This document shows positions 36,971 through 46,748 of a DNA stretch of 64,000 nucleotides, piece after piece. Positions within the stretch are counted from its first letter, which is position 1. The number at the start of each line of letters is the position of its first letter. The stretch is from Clostridia bacterium (GTDB taxonomy: Bacteria; Bacillota; Clostridia; Peptostreptococcales; JAAYPU01): NCBI GenBank assembly GCA_016278615.1, contig JADQBM010000037.1:21752-85751 (forward strand), written 5' to 3'. Position numbers and translations under genes: made by a program. The notes beneath the pieces were generated by a model that was not told where the DNA came from, made no database searches, and worked only from the letters and a program-made list of their open reading frames with translations.

Positions 36971-38074
36971 TCAAGGGTTTAATACCTCTGTTACGGTTCC
37001 AAAAGAATACCCCTGATTCCGTAATCTGTCAATAATTGGTTGGAGCGCCTGGGGCGTTTGGCTTGCAGCCTGATGCATGAGAATGATTGCACCAGGTTCA
37101 ATATTATCTACTATTCTATTTATTATGAAATCTACACCTGGACTCTGCCAATCTAAGGAATCCACGGTCCACATAATCGTCAAATATCCCAACCGTGCTA
37201 CCGTATTGAGTATGCTTTGATCATATTCACCAAAAGGGGGTCTAAAAAGATAGGGTCTTCTTCCAATGGTATTTGTAATTATTGATCCTGCACTGACTAA
37301 TTGATTGGCCACTTCACTTAGAGATATCTGTGGAAGGTGGGGGTGGGTATAAGTGTGATTTCCTATCTCATGCCCTGCATTGGCTATATTTCGTACAAGT
37401 TGCGGGAAGTTTTCAACCCATATACCCGATAAAAAGAATGTGGCTTTTATATTGTTTCTCCTCAAAATATCTAATAAAGTAGCAGTCTGATTATCCCCAT
37501 ATGTGGCATCAAAGGTCAAGGCAACCATTCTCTTAGATGGATTTCCTTTATAAATCGCTTTCGCATTCTGAGGCAAAGGAATCACAAACACCTGCCCCAC
37601 CCTTATAAGTGAAGGATTTTGAATATTGTTGATCCTTGCCAACTCTGCTACGGTGGTCCCAAACCTTCTTGCAATGGAATAAAGTGTATCTTTAGGCTGT
37701 ACCGTATACCTTGCTACTCCATTTCCAAAAGGATCTACGGCATCCTCAGGAAGAAGTAGTTTTTTCCCTGGGAAAATAAGATTGGCGTTTTGAATATTAT
37801 TCAGTTCAACAATGCTCTCAACAGAGACTTGAAATAAACGAGCGATACTGGATAATGTATCTCCTTGTTGTACCGTATAGATACTTCCTCCCGGTGGTGG
37901 TCCCCCAGGGGGTTCCATGACATCCACTGGAATAATGATCCTTGTGCCAGGATAAATCAAATTTGGATTTGTTATATAATTTGCACTTACAATTGCTTGA
38001 ACAGTAGTTCCATACAAACGCGCAATACTCAAAAGAGTATCCCCAGGCTTTATGGTGTATGCTATTTCAGGCAT
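36971..38074 (-). CDS. Three LysM domains plus NodB-type polysaccharide deacetylase
   Basis: Cell-wall enzyme of 367 residues. LysM repeats at about 4-50, 64-110 and 122-168 (each YTI/VQPGDTLxSIAR...IPV) bind peptidoglycan or chitin-like glycans. The NodB domain (about 180-367) has motif 1 LTFDATYGDN, motif 2 HTYTH, motif 3 RPPFGEYD and a late ILMHQ, so it should remove N-acetyl groups from the glycan. Motif 1 is TFDA instead of TFDD. There is no signal peptide: the protein starts MPEIAYTIKPG after AGGAGG. It may be a spore-forming-cell protein or use another export route. Monocistronic. Confidence 0.92.
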   Translation of the reverse strand: MPEIAYTIKPGDTLLSIARLYGTTVQAIVSANYITNPNLIYPGTRIIIPVDVMEPPGGPPPGGSIYTVQQGDTLSSIARLFQVSVESIVELNNIQNANLIFPGKKLLLPEDAVDPFGNGVARYTVQPKDTLYSIARRFGTTVAELARINNIQNPSLIRVGQVFVIPLPQNAKAIYKGNPSKRMVALTFDATYGDNQTATLLDILRRNNIKATFFLSGIWVENFPQLVRNIANAGHEIGNHTYTHPHLPQISLSEVANQLVSAGSIITNTIGRRPYLFRPPFGEYDQSILNTVARLGYLTIMWTVDSLDWQSPGVDFIINRIVDNIEPGAIILMHQAASQTPQALQPIIDRLRNQGYSFGTVTEVLNP

Positions 38075-38136
38075 AAAAAAACACCTCCTGTTTTATGATA
38101 TTCAAGAGGCATCCCTTTAGACTGCATTATTTAAGG

Positions 38137-38165
38137 AAACCTCCGAAAATATTATTCGGAGGTTT
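38137..38165. terminator. Terminator after opuAC
   Basis: AAACCTCCGAA pairs with TTCGGAGGTTT (11 bp, 7-base loop). T runs flank both sides, stronger on the plus strand. Placed 19 nt after the opuAC stop. Confidence 0.82.
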
Positions 38166-38184
38166 TTTGTTTGTTAATATAGTA

Positions 38185-39084
38185 TTATTCTTCTGGTAAC
38201 CAGCTATTTACTAATTCTTCATGATTCTCCATCCACTCTCTAGCAGTGTCGATTGGGTCAACATCTTCATTATCTGCAATAGCACCCATTAAATCTCCTA
38301 ATTGCTGTCCGTCTAAATAAAAGTCTGTCAAGAACTGAGCGACTTCAGGCATGTCTTCACTAAGCCCTTTACGTGTTACTGTATGAATGTTTTCTACGCC
38401 TCCATAAGTGCCTTTGGGGTCTTCAAGAAATTTAAGGTCCCAACGAGCAAACTTCCAGTGGGGTGCCCATCCGGTTACGGCAACAGCCTCATTACTATCA
38501 ATGGCCTTTTTCAATGAAGCCGTCATTGTTGGACCACTACCTGGAATCAGTTCATATTCCAATCCATACTCTTCAATGGTTGCATCTGTTGCTTTCATAA
38601 TCCCAGCACCAGAGTCAATTCCAATAAGCCTTTCTTGAAATTCTTCCTTTTTATCATTCAACTCTTCAATGCTGTTGATATCTACATATGCAGGAACCAC
38701 CAAACCAATTCGTGCTCCTTCAAAGTTGTATCCTAAATCATCTAAATCTTCTCCATATTCTTCCATGTAACTTTCATGTGTAACTGGAAGCCAAGCATCC
38801 AAAAATGCATCTGAATCGCCACTGGCAAGAGAAGTAAATATTGGCGCTACATCAGCCATAGTTGTTTCAACTTCATATCCCATCTTATCTTCTAATATTG
38901 CTTGTGCCAGGTGTGTCATGGCCACACCTTCTGCCCAATTCACATATGCCAACTTTACGGTTCCTTTTTCTTCAGCAACGTCTGCTTGTTCTGTATCTCC
39001 TTGATCTTGAGTACAACCAAAGAGCGTACCGCTCATAATTACCACCATCAATAAAATCATGGACTTAAATAAAAACTTTTTCAT
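38185..39084 (-). CDS. opuAC: Glycine betaine/proline betaine-binding lipoprotein OpuAC
   Basis: Substrate-binding protein of an OpuA-type osmoprotectant importer (299 residues). The signal peptide ends at LFGC (Cys24). The OpuAC domain begins VKLAYVNWAEGVAMTHL and includes DAFLDAWLPVTHESY, VTGWAPHWKFARWDL and ENIHTVTRKGL. The tryptophans in these segments form the aromatic box for quaternary ammonium ligands. Last gene of opuAA-AB-AC. Confidence 0.93.
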   Translation of the reverse strand: MKKFLFKSMILLMVVIMSGTLFGCTQDQGDTEQADVAEEKGTVKLAYVNWAEGVAMTHLAQAILEDKMGYEVETTMADVAPIFTSLASGDSDAFLDAWLPVTHESYMEEYGEDLDDLGYNFEGARIGLVVPAYVDINSIEELNDKKEEFQERLIGIDSGAGIMKATDATIEEYGLEYELIPGSGPTMTASLKKAIDSNEAVAVTGWAPHWKFARWDLKFLEDPKGTYGGVENIHTVTRKGLSEDMPEVAQFLTDFYLDGQQLGDLMGAIADNEDVDPIDTAREWMENHEELVNSWLPEE

Positions 39085-39134
39085 AAAACTCTCTCTCCTT
39101 CTTTCTTGTAAAAATTATATATAAGCCACAGGAA

Positions 39135-39971
39135 TTAACCTGTACGAGCTTTCTTAGAATTACCTAAAGCTTGTGTCACGCGGTCCAATACCATTGCTAA
39201 GATAACAACGGCAATACCACCTTCAAACCCTTTACCTATTTGCATCTGGGTGACGCCTTTTAATACTTCTTCCCCCAAGCCCCTTGCACCAATCATTGCA
39301 GAAATGACGACCATGGAAAGGGCAAGCATAATGGTCTGGTTAACACCAGCAAGTATTGTAGGTGTCGCTAAGGGCAGTTGGACCTTCATTAACATTTGTT
39401 TACTTGTAGAACCGAAGGACTTCGCAGCCTCAATAACATCTTCCGGTACTTGTCGAATGCCTAAATTAGTCAATCTCACCACAGGTGGCATAGCAAAAAT
39501 AATGGTTGCTACAGCACCGGGTACTTTTCCTAAATCGAAGAAAATGACTGCTGGTATCAAATATACAAACGCTGGCATGGTCTGCATGAAATCTAATACA
39601 GGTTTTACGATTCGGTCCACCAAATCATTTCTCGCCATCCATATTCCTAATGGGATACCAATTACTAAAGCAATCACTGTAGCTGTAAACACTAGTGCCA
39701 GGGTTTCCATTGTTTCATCCCAAAGCTGTATATTCTCTATTATTAATAGCCCTACAGCACTGAAAATTGCTACTTTTCTGCCTGCTACTTTCCAGGCTAA
39801 TAATGCAATGATTGCAATAAATACCAATGTAGGTATAAATAATAGCGTCATTTCAAACCCACTAATTAATCCTAAGATAGCCGCTTTCATGCCATCAAAT
39901 ACAGGTTCAAAATTTTCAGTTAACCAATCAATAAATGCTTCAAAATATTTTCCAATGGGAATTTTAGACAT
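39135..39971 (-). CDS. opuAB: Glycine betaine ABC transporter permease OpuAB
   Basis: Permease of the OpuA system. The start at 39971 ([17 protein letters not shown]) follows GGAGAGGAG by 6-7 nt and overlaps the ATPase stop by 8 bp. The frame is open further but without support. The 278 residues include [10 protein letters not shown], the [19 protein letters not shown] loop and the EAA motif [26 protein letters not shown]. About six membrane segments. Confidence 0.92.
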   Translation of the reverse strand: MSKIPIGKYFEAFIDWLTENFEPVFDGMKAAILGLISGFEMTLLFIPTLVFIAIIALLAWKVAGRKVAIFSAVGLLIIENIQLWDETMETLALVFTATVIALVIGIPLGIWMARNDLVDRIVKPVLDFMQTMPAFVYLIPAVIFFDLGKVPGAVATIIFAMPPVVRLTNLGIRQVPEDVIEAAKSFGSTSKQMLMKVQLPLATPTILAGVNQTIMLALSMVVISAMIGARGLGEEVLKGVTQMQIGKGFEGGIAVVILAMVLDRVTQALGNSKKARTG

Positions 39972-41157
39972 CTGAATTCTCCTCTCCCATAATTCCTGTA
40001 AGCACAGATACCCTAACAATAATACCGACCATCTTATTTTCTTCATCTGTCACGACAATTGGATATTTTGTATTAACCGCTATAGGTAACAAATCTATAA
40101 TCGGTGTATCTGGGGAAGTCTTATGGATGTCTTTATTAATAATGCTGTCAATACTATTACCGCCTTCTTTCAATAGATTTAAAGCATCATCTATGGTTAT
40201 AATTCCTTGAATATGCCTTTCTTTATTTACAACAAAAATGCTTGATATTGCTGATTCTTTCATTTTTCTTACGGCTACACGGACACCATCTTTTGATGAA
40301 ACAATTGCATCCGGTTTTTTCATAATCGCAGCAGCTGTAACCACCTTAACTCGATTAACATCCTGTAAAAACTCTCTGACATAATCATCAGCAGGGTTAT
40401 TTAATATTTCTTCCGGTGTGCCAATTTGTACAATGACCCCATCTTTCATAATTGCGATACGATCGCCTATCTTCAATGCTTCATCAAGGTCATGGGTAAT
40501 AAATACAATGGTCTTTTTCATTCGCGCCTGTAAATCTAAAAGCTCATCTTGCATTTCCTTTCGAATAAGAGGATCTAATGCACTAAATGCTTCATCCATA
40601 AGCAGTATGTCTGCCTCAGTAGCTAAAGCTCTTGCCAGACCTACTCTCTGTTGCATTCCCCCACTTAGTTCTGAAGGCATGGATTCTTCATAGCCTTTTA
40701 ATCCTACTGCTTCTAAAGCATTATAAGATTTCTTTTTACGCTCCTCTAATCCTACATCTTGAACCTCTAAACCATAGGCCACATTGTCCCAAACCGTACG
40801 ATGAGGAAATAAAGCAAAATGCTGAAATACCATTGCCACTTTTTTTCTTCGTATTTCCAGTAAGGTTTCTTTACTACAGCCTACAATGTTCTGTCCATCA
40901 ATGATCACTTCTCCATCTGTAGGTTCAATCAACCTATTTAAGCACCTTATTAATGTAGATTTTCCACTTCCAGACAAACCCATAACCACAAAGGTCTCTC
41001 CTTGTTCTACTATAAAACTCGAATTATTGATGCCAATTCCATGTCCTGTTTTTTTCAATAATTCTTCTTTTGACATTCCATTTTTCACATGGGAAAGATT
41101 TTTTTTAGGATGGCTCCCATAAATTTTATATAAATTTTTAACCTCTACTTTGACCAT
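39964..41157 (-). CDS. opuAA: Glycine betaine ABC transporter ATPase OpuAA with CBS pair
   Basis: ATPase of 397 residues. Walker [10 protein letters not shown], normal Q-loop [14 protein letters not shown], signature [15 protein letters not shown], Walker [15 protein letters not shown]-loop FITHDLDEA. Residues from about 280 form two CBS domains, which in OpuA proteins sense ionic strength or c-di-AMP. First gene of the operon, preceded by a leader of about 330 nt with its own terminator. Confidence 0.94.
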   Translation of the reverse strand: MVKVEVKNLYKIYGSHPKKNLSHVKNGMSKEELLKKTGHGIGINNSSFIVEQGETFVVMGLSGSGKSTLIRCLNRLIEPTDGEVIIDGQNIVGCSKETLLEIRRKKVAMVFQHFALFPHRTVWDNVAYGLEVQDVGLEERKKKSYNALEAVGLKGYEESMPSELSGGMQQRVGLARALATEADILLMDEAFSALDPLIRKEMQDELLDLQARMKKTIVFITHDLDEALKIGDRIAIMKDGVIVQIGTPEEILNNPADDYVREFLQDVNRVKVVTAAAIMKKPDAIVSSKDGVRVAVRKMKESAISSIFVVNKERHIQGIITIDDALNLLKEGGNSIDSIINKDIHKTSPDTPIIDLLPIAVNTKYPIVVTDEENKMVGIIVRVSVLTGIMGEENSDV

Positions 41158-41487
41158 TTCTTTACCACCACCTTCTTTATTGAATATCTTTATGATATTT
41201 TTTAATAAGACATTAATTTAAAATAATAATGCTTTAATTCAAAAAAAAAGAACTCTAACTTTATTTTCATAGAGTTAGAATGCCTAAGCTCGCCTTAAAG
41301 ACGTTTCATTATACCATCTCAATAAGAATGGTATAGCACATTTCCTTACAGTACCTGTGCAGACCCCAGTTCTAAAAATCATTTTTCAACTATAGTTTCG
41401 TCTTTTTTCTTAACTTGTCGATACTAAAATCAGCAAAAAAAGATTACTTCCTATACCCTACTTCATGTTTCTTATTTTAAATCATTA
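41158..41487 (-). ncRNA. Long opuA leader RNA with attenuator-like terminator, candidate riboswitch
   Basis: From the predicted start near 41487 to opuAA the transcript has about 330 nt without a gene. It can form a hairpin at 41310-41335 (TATACCAT/ATGGTATA), a GCACA/TGTGC stem above it, and a terminator at 41251-41276 (AACTCTA/TAGAGTT, followed by C and nine T). An overlapping pairing TCTAACT/AGTTAGA is possible. This order (promoter, folded region, terminator, gene) is that of a riboswitch or attenuator. I could not match it to the known c-di-AMP, SAM or other consensus sequences. Confidence 0.5.
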
Positions 41488-41493
41488 ACTGGA

Positions 41494-41522
41494 ATTATAC
41501 CGTTCATCATCCTACTTGTCAA
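41494..41522 (-). promoter_or_regulatory. Consensus sigma-A promoter of opuA
   Basis: TTGACA (41517-41522), 17-bp spacer, TATAAT (41494-41499) on the minus strand: a perfect match to both boxes. Such a strong promoter before a terminator-bearing leader suggests control after initiation. Confidence 0.88.
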
Positions 41523-41598
41523 CCATTCACAATCCAAAACCAGCTCCATAAGGCTCTGTCTTTACTATAAAATCAATGATTGTGATGATTGAAAAAGA

Positions 41599-41624
41599 AG
41601 CAAACAAAAGATCCATTGTTTGCT
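41599..41624 (-). terminator. Terminator of the GLUG/RCC1/SLH gene
   Basis: AGCAAACAA pairs with TTGTTTGCT (9 bp) and is followed on the minus strand by TCTTTTTC. It lies about 50 nt after the stop. Confidence 0.85.
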
Positions 41625-41672
41625 CCTTCTTATATATATTACTTACTTATTACATATATTACTTATTTTATA

Positions 41673-44600
41673 TTACTTATTATATATCCTATAAAGGAAT
41701 ACTGCTGTTTCTGCCCGTGTGGTGTTGCCAAGAGGATTTATTTTATCCCCATCACCTTGTATCAGTCCTTCTTTTACTAAGGAAGCCATGCTGTCAACAG
41801 CATAGTCTGCTGCAAGGTGCTTATCGGAAAAACCGTCCAGTGTCAATGCTGTATTTTGTTCTTTTATGATTTTCAACATCTTCAAAGCTCTTTCAGTAAG
41901 CACCATCATGTCTTGTCTCGTAATGGACTCATCTGGTTTGAATAGATTGTTTCCGGTTCCATTGGTAATGCCTAGCTTTTTCGCGATACCAATCTCTTCA
42001 TAATAATAGGCGTTTTCTTGTATGTCTTCAAAGTTTTGGTCAATCTTTGCATCCACCCCAAGAGTTCTTACAAGAAAGTATAGATAATCTGCTCTGGTAA
42101 TGGCTGCTGCTGGCATATATTGATCTTCAAACACTTCTCTCAATATCCCCTTAGAAGCCAGAACATTAATCTGATCTTTAGCCCAAGGGACGCCTCCTAT
42201 GTCACTAAAGGTCTTGAATACCTGACCCACTGCATATTCACTAAAGTGAGTGGTGCTAAAAGTAACCCTACCTGTTTCTGGATCATATCTTCCTGAAGGC
42301 ACTTTTACTGCATTGCCTTCACCATCGATATACCATATAACAATATTTTCTGGATTTGCAAGTTCTTCTTCTGTAGGCGTATAAGGAATAGATACCTCTA
42401 CGGGTGCATCTGGATTGTTCCACTCAATTGTTTGGTTTCCTGCTGTAAGTTTTAGTTCAATAATGGGTCGATCGCCTATTAAATCCTGTACCTCTTCTGG
42501 AAGACCTGATGGGTCTCCATTACCTATACTGATACCAATATCTCCAGAGGATTCATGCCCTGTTCCTGTTAGCATATTACTGGGTAGAGTTATGGTCCCC
42601 ACCTCACTGGACATCTGAATCATTCTGACTGAATGATCCTGAGAAAGAACCTCTGCAGGCACTTCCAATATATAATCATTGGTGTTTTCTACTGTCGGCA
42701 TTTCAATCGTTACAGTCTCTTTGCCATCCTCATCTGCTTCTGATGCTCTAAAGGCACTATTAACTGCATCTGAGCTCAAGCTTATTGTTGCACTCTCTTT
42801 TGATTCATCTATATCGACTTCATAGCTCTCCTTATAATTTCCTGTCTCGATTGTAGCATTAACAGTTGGTTCAGGGGTTGATGGGGTACTCCTACGTGAG
42901 CTTCCGCCACCACCACTCGTTGATTTTTCATCAATGGTCAGGGTAAATTCACTGCTATCTGTGTTAAGAGCATTGTCAGCCACTTCGATGGTAAAACTAA
43001 AGGTCCCACTTTCAGTAGGGGTTCCTGATAATTCACCGTTTGGTGTTAAGCTCAACCCAGTAGGAAGATTGCCGTCAGCTAAAGAGAAACTATAAGGCGG
43101 TGTACCTCCTGTAGCAGTGAAGGTATGGCTGTAAGCTTGATCTTCGGTTCCATCAGCCAACAGACCCCTTACAATTTCCAGGTCAGCAACTATTGGAGGA
43201 TCTGTTGGTTCTACCAATGCCACCGTGTGGTAAAGACCGGCGGAGATTCCTGCCCAGTCATTGACATCGTCGATCTGCGTTGGGATGTGCTTATCCGCCA
43301 TAGTATCGTCACCCAATTGGCCGTACTCGTTATTACCCCAGGCCCAGAGGCTACCATTGGTCTTCAGTGCCATGGAGTGATAGCCACCGGCGAATATTTC
43401 CGTCCAGTCGTTGGCATCACCAATCTGCGTTGGGCTGGTTCTTGAATCAGTATCATCTGCGCCCATGCCTAACTGACCATCTTCGTTGCGACCCCAAGCA
43501 TACAGACTGCCATCCGTCTTCAATGCCACCGTATGATTAACACCTGCAGATATGGAAGTCCATCCGCTTTCGCCGATTTTTGTTGGAACACCCCTTACAT
43601 CAGAAATCGTATCAGTTGTACCATCACCCAGCTGTCCATTCTGGTTATTGCCCCATGACCAGAGGCTGCCGTCCGTCTTCAACGCCACCGTGCGTTTGCT
43701 ACCGGTGGATACTGCCGCCCAGTCATATTCGCTCCCAATCTGCGTCGGGATGTTTCTTGGCTGATTGTCATCCACTCCCATGCCCAACTGGCCAAAATCG
43801 TTCTGGCCCCAGGCCCACAGACTGCCGTCGGTCTTCAACGCCAAGGAGTGAAAATCACCAGCGGATACCGCTGCCCAATCGTATGTCTCGCTAATCTTCG
43901 TCGGAGTGGGTCTGTTCACATTAGTACCGTCTCCCAACTGAAAAGATCCGTTATAGCCCCAGGCATAGAGGCTACCATCAGTTTTCAACGCCAATGAGTG
44001 CCTGTATCCGGCAGACACCGCCGCCCAGTTGCTGTGCGTACCAATCTGCTTGGGCGTGCTGCTATTATCAGTACTACCATCACCCAACTGTCCACGATTG
44101 TTCAAGCCCCAGGCCCAAAGGGTGCCATCCGTTTTAATCGCCAATGTGTGATATTCGCCAGTAGCTACCACCGACCAGTCATCAGCATCGCCCATCTGCG
44201 TCGGACTGCTTCTATCATTAGTGCTACCATCGCCTAAATGAGAATACAGATTAGAGCCCCAAGTCCAGATTTCTTTCCCAGCTTCTGCTCCCGCTGGTGT
44301 TGCGTCTTGAATGACTAAGTTCTCAATACTTCCCGCTTCAACGTTCAGAACGTACACCGTAATGGTGATGGTCTCTGCCGTGTCGTAGCTGGCCGTTACG
44401 GTGTAGTTACCAGTGACACCGTCTTCCACAACACTCACCAGCGTCAGTGATCCGGTACCGTTTTCGTTGATGTTGAAATCACCCTCATCCAAATCGCTGA
44501 CCGGATTATTCCAAACATCACGAACCTGAGCCGTAAAAGTGAAGTTCTGGTTCTCTTCCGGACTTACGGGGTCGCTCGTTAGTATGCTAGATGAGTCAAC

Positions 44601-46160
44601 CATCAGTGTGCCATTGTTAATGGACCAGTCATACAAGTCAGCTCCATCCTTACCATCACCGGTTTTCGCTGTAAAAGTCCCTACAAATGGCTCTGTCATT
44701 TCATAATTAGCCCAGTTTCCACTTAAAGTACCACTGCTGTCTCCCACTATCCGACCAAAGTTAGTACTTGCTGAACTCGCCATTCTAAGAATCCCTGTAT
44801 TTAGAGCATAGCTGTTACTCACAGTTCCCCCCAAAATCTGTCCTACCAGGCCTCCAGTCAGCTGTCCTCCCGTTACGCTCCCTGTAGCGAAAGATTCCGT
44901 TACGACACTACCTGCAAGCTGCATTCCACCTACCAGTCCTCCTACTCTGGAATTAGTAGCACTCACATCGCCCGTAGCATAAGAGTTCTCGATTATACCT
45001 ACACTAGTATTCCAACCATTTTCGCCTACCAGACCACCGACCCTATTAGTGCCTTCAACATTACCTTCGGCATATGAACCACTAATTTCATCAATGTTTC
45101 TTCCTACCAATCCTCCGATATACATTCCGGTACCATCAACAGCTCCTGTTGCATAGGAGCCCTCAATGGCTCCACTGTTGTATCCTGTGAGACCTCCTAA
45201 GTACTCAGCACCTTGCACGACACCCTCTGCATATGAATAGCTTATTGTCCCGTTATTGCTTCCTGCTAAACCGCCAATGGATTGAACTCCCGACACATCC
45301 ACCTGAGCATAGGAATCGCTGATTGAACCAAAGTTGCCTCCTGCCAAGCCGCCCACGCCGTTCCAATTTCCAGAAACTGTGCCTGTGGCGTAACCCTCTG
45401 TAATCGTCCCCAAGCTTCTTCCTACCAGAGCTCCAACCGATTCATAGCCTGTTACATTAATATCCGTTAAGCCCAAATCATAGATCTCAGCTCCAATACC
45501 TACATAGCCAAACAAGCCAACATAATATGTATTGGATCTATTGATAAAGAGATTCATAATGGTATATCCTCTACCGTCAAGTGTCCCGATAAATCTGTCA
45601 TCAGATGTACCAATGGGCTCCCAGCCTTCTCCCGTGTTATACGGTCCCACATCTAGGTTTATAACAGACCCCAACTCAAAAGCTGCACTCAGATGATACC
45701 TAACCGCATCCAACTGGTCCCCATTGATAATGACATAAGGATTCCCAGAATCTCCAGTTCCGCTTTCAAAAACAGCATTGACCACAATTACATCAGCAAA
45801 GCTCGTCAATACCCCACTGTCCAAGGCTGCCACGTCGCCTGCCGTGTAACTGACAGTGACCCCGTCAGTTTTACTAACAGGTGCGCCATCGACGGTCAAT
45901 TTTATTTTTGTAGCGTCACCTTCCTGCAGTGTAATCGCAGAAAAAGAACGAACATCTGTTCCATTGAATTCGACGCTGAACTGATCCTGTTTATCAGCAG
46001 GATCTGCCATATCCTTGTCAAAGTTAAGAATAATCTCTGTACCTTCCCCATTGGTGGTGGCTCGGTTCAGCACTGGGGCGTCAGCTGCAAAAATAGGCAT
46101 ACTAAATCCTATAGATAAAACCACTATCACCGTTAGAAAAATTATGTGTTTCCATCTCAT
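41673..46160 (-). CDS. Large SLH-anchored surface protein with GLUG repeats and an RCC1 beta-propeller
   Basis: Secreted protein of 1495 residues, attached to the cell wall by three C-terminal SLH domains (about 1318-1495). Order: signal peptide (cut after IFAAD); an Ig-like SwmB-type domain (about 28-115); about ten GLUG-type repeats (about 210-490, pattern VGGLVG..GTIxxSYAxG); an Ig-like segment; seven RCC1 blades (about 628-985, LALKTDGSLWAWGxNxxGQLGDG); a He_PIG Ig-like domain (about 988-1075); a GGGGSS linker; SLH. Seven WG units make a closed propeller. The RCC1 part looks richer in G+C than its surroundings. It follows two lipoprotein genes in one unit. Probably an adhesin or polymer-binding protein; the ligand is unknown. 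Confidence 0.9.
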   Translation of the reverse strand: MRWKHIIFLTVIVVLSIGFSMPIFAADAPVLNRATTNGEGTEIILNFDKDMADPADKQDQFSVEFNGTDVRSFSAITLQEGDATKIKLTVDGAPVSKTDGVTVSYTAGDVAALDSGVLTSFADVIVVNAVFESGTGDSGNPYVIINGDQLDAVRYHLSAAFELGSVINLDVGPYNTGEGWEPIGTSDDRFIGTLDGRGYTIMNLFINRSNTYYVGLFGYVGIGAEIYDLGLTDINVTGYESVGALVGRSLGTITEGYATGTVSGNWNGVGGLAGGNFGSISDSYAQVDVSGVQSIGGLAGSNNGTISYSYAEGVVQGAEYLGGLTGYNSGAIEGSYATGAVDGTGMYIGGLVGRNIDEISGSYAEGNVEGTNRVGGLVGENGWNTSVGIIENSYATGDVSATNSRVGGLVGGMQLAGSVVTESFATGSVTGGQLTGGLVGQILGGTVSNSYALNTGILRMASSASTNFGRIVGDSSGTLSGNWANYEMTEPFVGTFTAKTGDGKDGADLYDWSINNGTLMVDSSSILTSDPVSPEENQNFTFTAQVRDVWNNPVSDLDEGDFNINENGTGSLTLVSVVEDGVTGNYTVTASYDTAETITITVYVLNVEAGSIENLVIQDATPAGAEAGKEIWTWGSNLYSHLGDGSTNDRSSPTQMGDADDWSVVATGEYHTLAIKTDGTLWAWGLNNRGQLGDGSTDNSSTPKQIGTHSNWAAVSAGYRHSLALKTDGSLYAWGYNGSFQLGDGTNVNRPTPTKISETYDWAAVSAGDFHSLALKTDGSLWAWGQNDFGQLGMGVDDNQPRNIPTQIGSEYDWAAVSTGSKRTVALKTDGSLWSWGNNQNGQLGDGTTDTISDVRGVPTKIGESGWTSISAGVNHTVALKTDGSLYAWGRNEDGQLGMGADDTDSRTSPTQIGDANDWTEIFAGGYHSMALKTNGSLWAWGNNEYGQLGDDTMADKHIPTQIDDVNDWAGISAGLYHTVALVEPTDPPIVADLEIVRGLLADGTEDQAYSHTFTATGGTPPYSFSLADGNLPTGLSLTPNGELSGTPTESGTFSFTIEVADNALNTDSSEFTLTIDEKSTSGGGGSSRRSTPSTPEPTVNATIETGNYKESYEVDIDESKESATISLSSDAVNSAFRASEADEDGKETVTIEMPTVENTNDYILEVPAEVLSQDHSVRMIQMSSEVGTITLPSNMLTGTGHESSGDIGISIGNGDPSGLPEEVQDLIGDRPIIELKLTAGNQTIEWNNPDAPVEVSIPYTPTEEELANPENIVIWYIDGEGNAVKVPSGRYDPETGRVTFSTTHFSEYAVGQVFKTFSDIGGVPWAKDQINVLASKGILREVFEDQYMPAAAITRADYLYFLVRTLGVDAKIDQNFEDIQENAYYYEEIGIAKKLGITNGTGNNLFKPDESITRQDMMVLTERALKMLKIIKEQNTALTLDGFSDKHLAADYAVDSMASLVKEGLIQGDGDKINPLGNTTRAETAVFLYRIYNK

Positions 46161-46189
46161 TGAAATTCCTCCTTTTCATGGTTGATTTG

Positions 46190-46720
46190 TTATTCGTCTC
46201 GTGCCGTTGAAAAACTTATGGTCGCTTTATAGTCCTCCTCTTCAGATGGCATAATTGAAATTGTTATGTAAACACCCTCTTTTGAACCAGAAATCATATC
46301 CATGCCTTCAATGGACATAACTGATTTGGCTTCAGCATCTTTCATGACTTCTTTATAAAAATCAACTGTATCCGCTACTTCTGTTTTTGTTGCAACCGTA
46401 ATCCAAAATTCCTTATCATCTACAGCACTCGCTGCTGATGCCATTAGTACAATGCTGTCCTTAATGATTGGAACCAAGTCCTCCGGAAACCCATCTGGTA
46501 AATCCACACCCGTTTCACTGGCTTCAAAAACAGAACTTCCATCTTCATTTTCGATTGTCAATTTACCATCTTCGATGGTCGTGGATCCATCATCTGTCTG
46601 TATCTCTACTTTTCCATCTTCCATTGATATCTCGCCATCTTCTGTTTTTATGGTTTTACCGCATGCTGTTATAGAAAATATCATTATAAGGACAAGCCAT
46701 ATAGTAAGCAACTTTTTCAT
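46190..46720 (-). CDS. Lipoprotein with one PxGxxxDLVPI domain
   Basis: Unrecognised lipoprotein of 176 residues. Signal peptide MKKLLTIWLVLIMIFSITAC with lipobox ITAC. Residues about 22-60 are an acidic repeat of short units such as EDGKVEIQTDDGST and EDGKLTIENEDGSS. The rest (from LPDGFPEDLVPIIKDS) is one copy of a domain found twice in the neighbouring lipoprotein, with VDFYKEVMKDAEAK in its middle. Start at 46720 follows GAAAGGAAG. An upstream in-frame TTG is less likely. Lies 29 bp before the SLH gene, so the two are probably co-expressed. Confidence 0.85.
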   Translation of the reverse strand: MKKLLTIWLVLIMIFSITACGKTIKTEDGEISMEDGKVEIQTDDGSTTIEDGKLTIENEDGSSVFEASETGVDLPDGFPEDLVPIIKDSIVLMASAASAVDDKEFWITVATKTEVADTVDFYKEVMKDAEAKSVMSIEGMDMISGSKEGVYITISIMPSEEEDYKATISFSTARDE

Positions 46721-46748
46721 TCTAAATCTTCCTTTCAAGTTAAATTAA

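Noticed and set aside
39250..39975. Open frame of 241 codons on the plus strand
   Set aside because: It lies antisense to opuAB, has no ribosome site and looks like the shadow of a hydrophobic membrane gene.
41158..41487. Known c-di-AMP (ydaO) riboswitch in the opuA leader
   Set aside because: The conserved ydaO segments (GGGGGACC-like and GGGUGAAUC-like) are not present, so I call it only an unclassified leader.
43125..44237. Plus-strand frames inside the RCC1 region
   Set aside because: Antisense to the repeats; their openness follows from the G+C-rich repeat codons of the real gene.
45693..46118. Plus-strand frame of 141 codons
   Set aside because: Antisense to the start of the GLUG/RCC1/SLH gene, without ribosome site or family features.
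41673..46160. GLUG and RCC1 repeats as a possible DNA repeat array or CRISPR
   Set aside because: The periodicity follows protein repeats with variable codons; there are no identical spacer-separated units.
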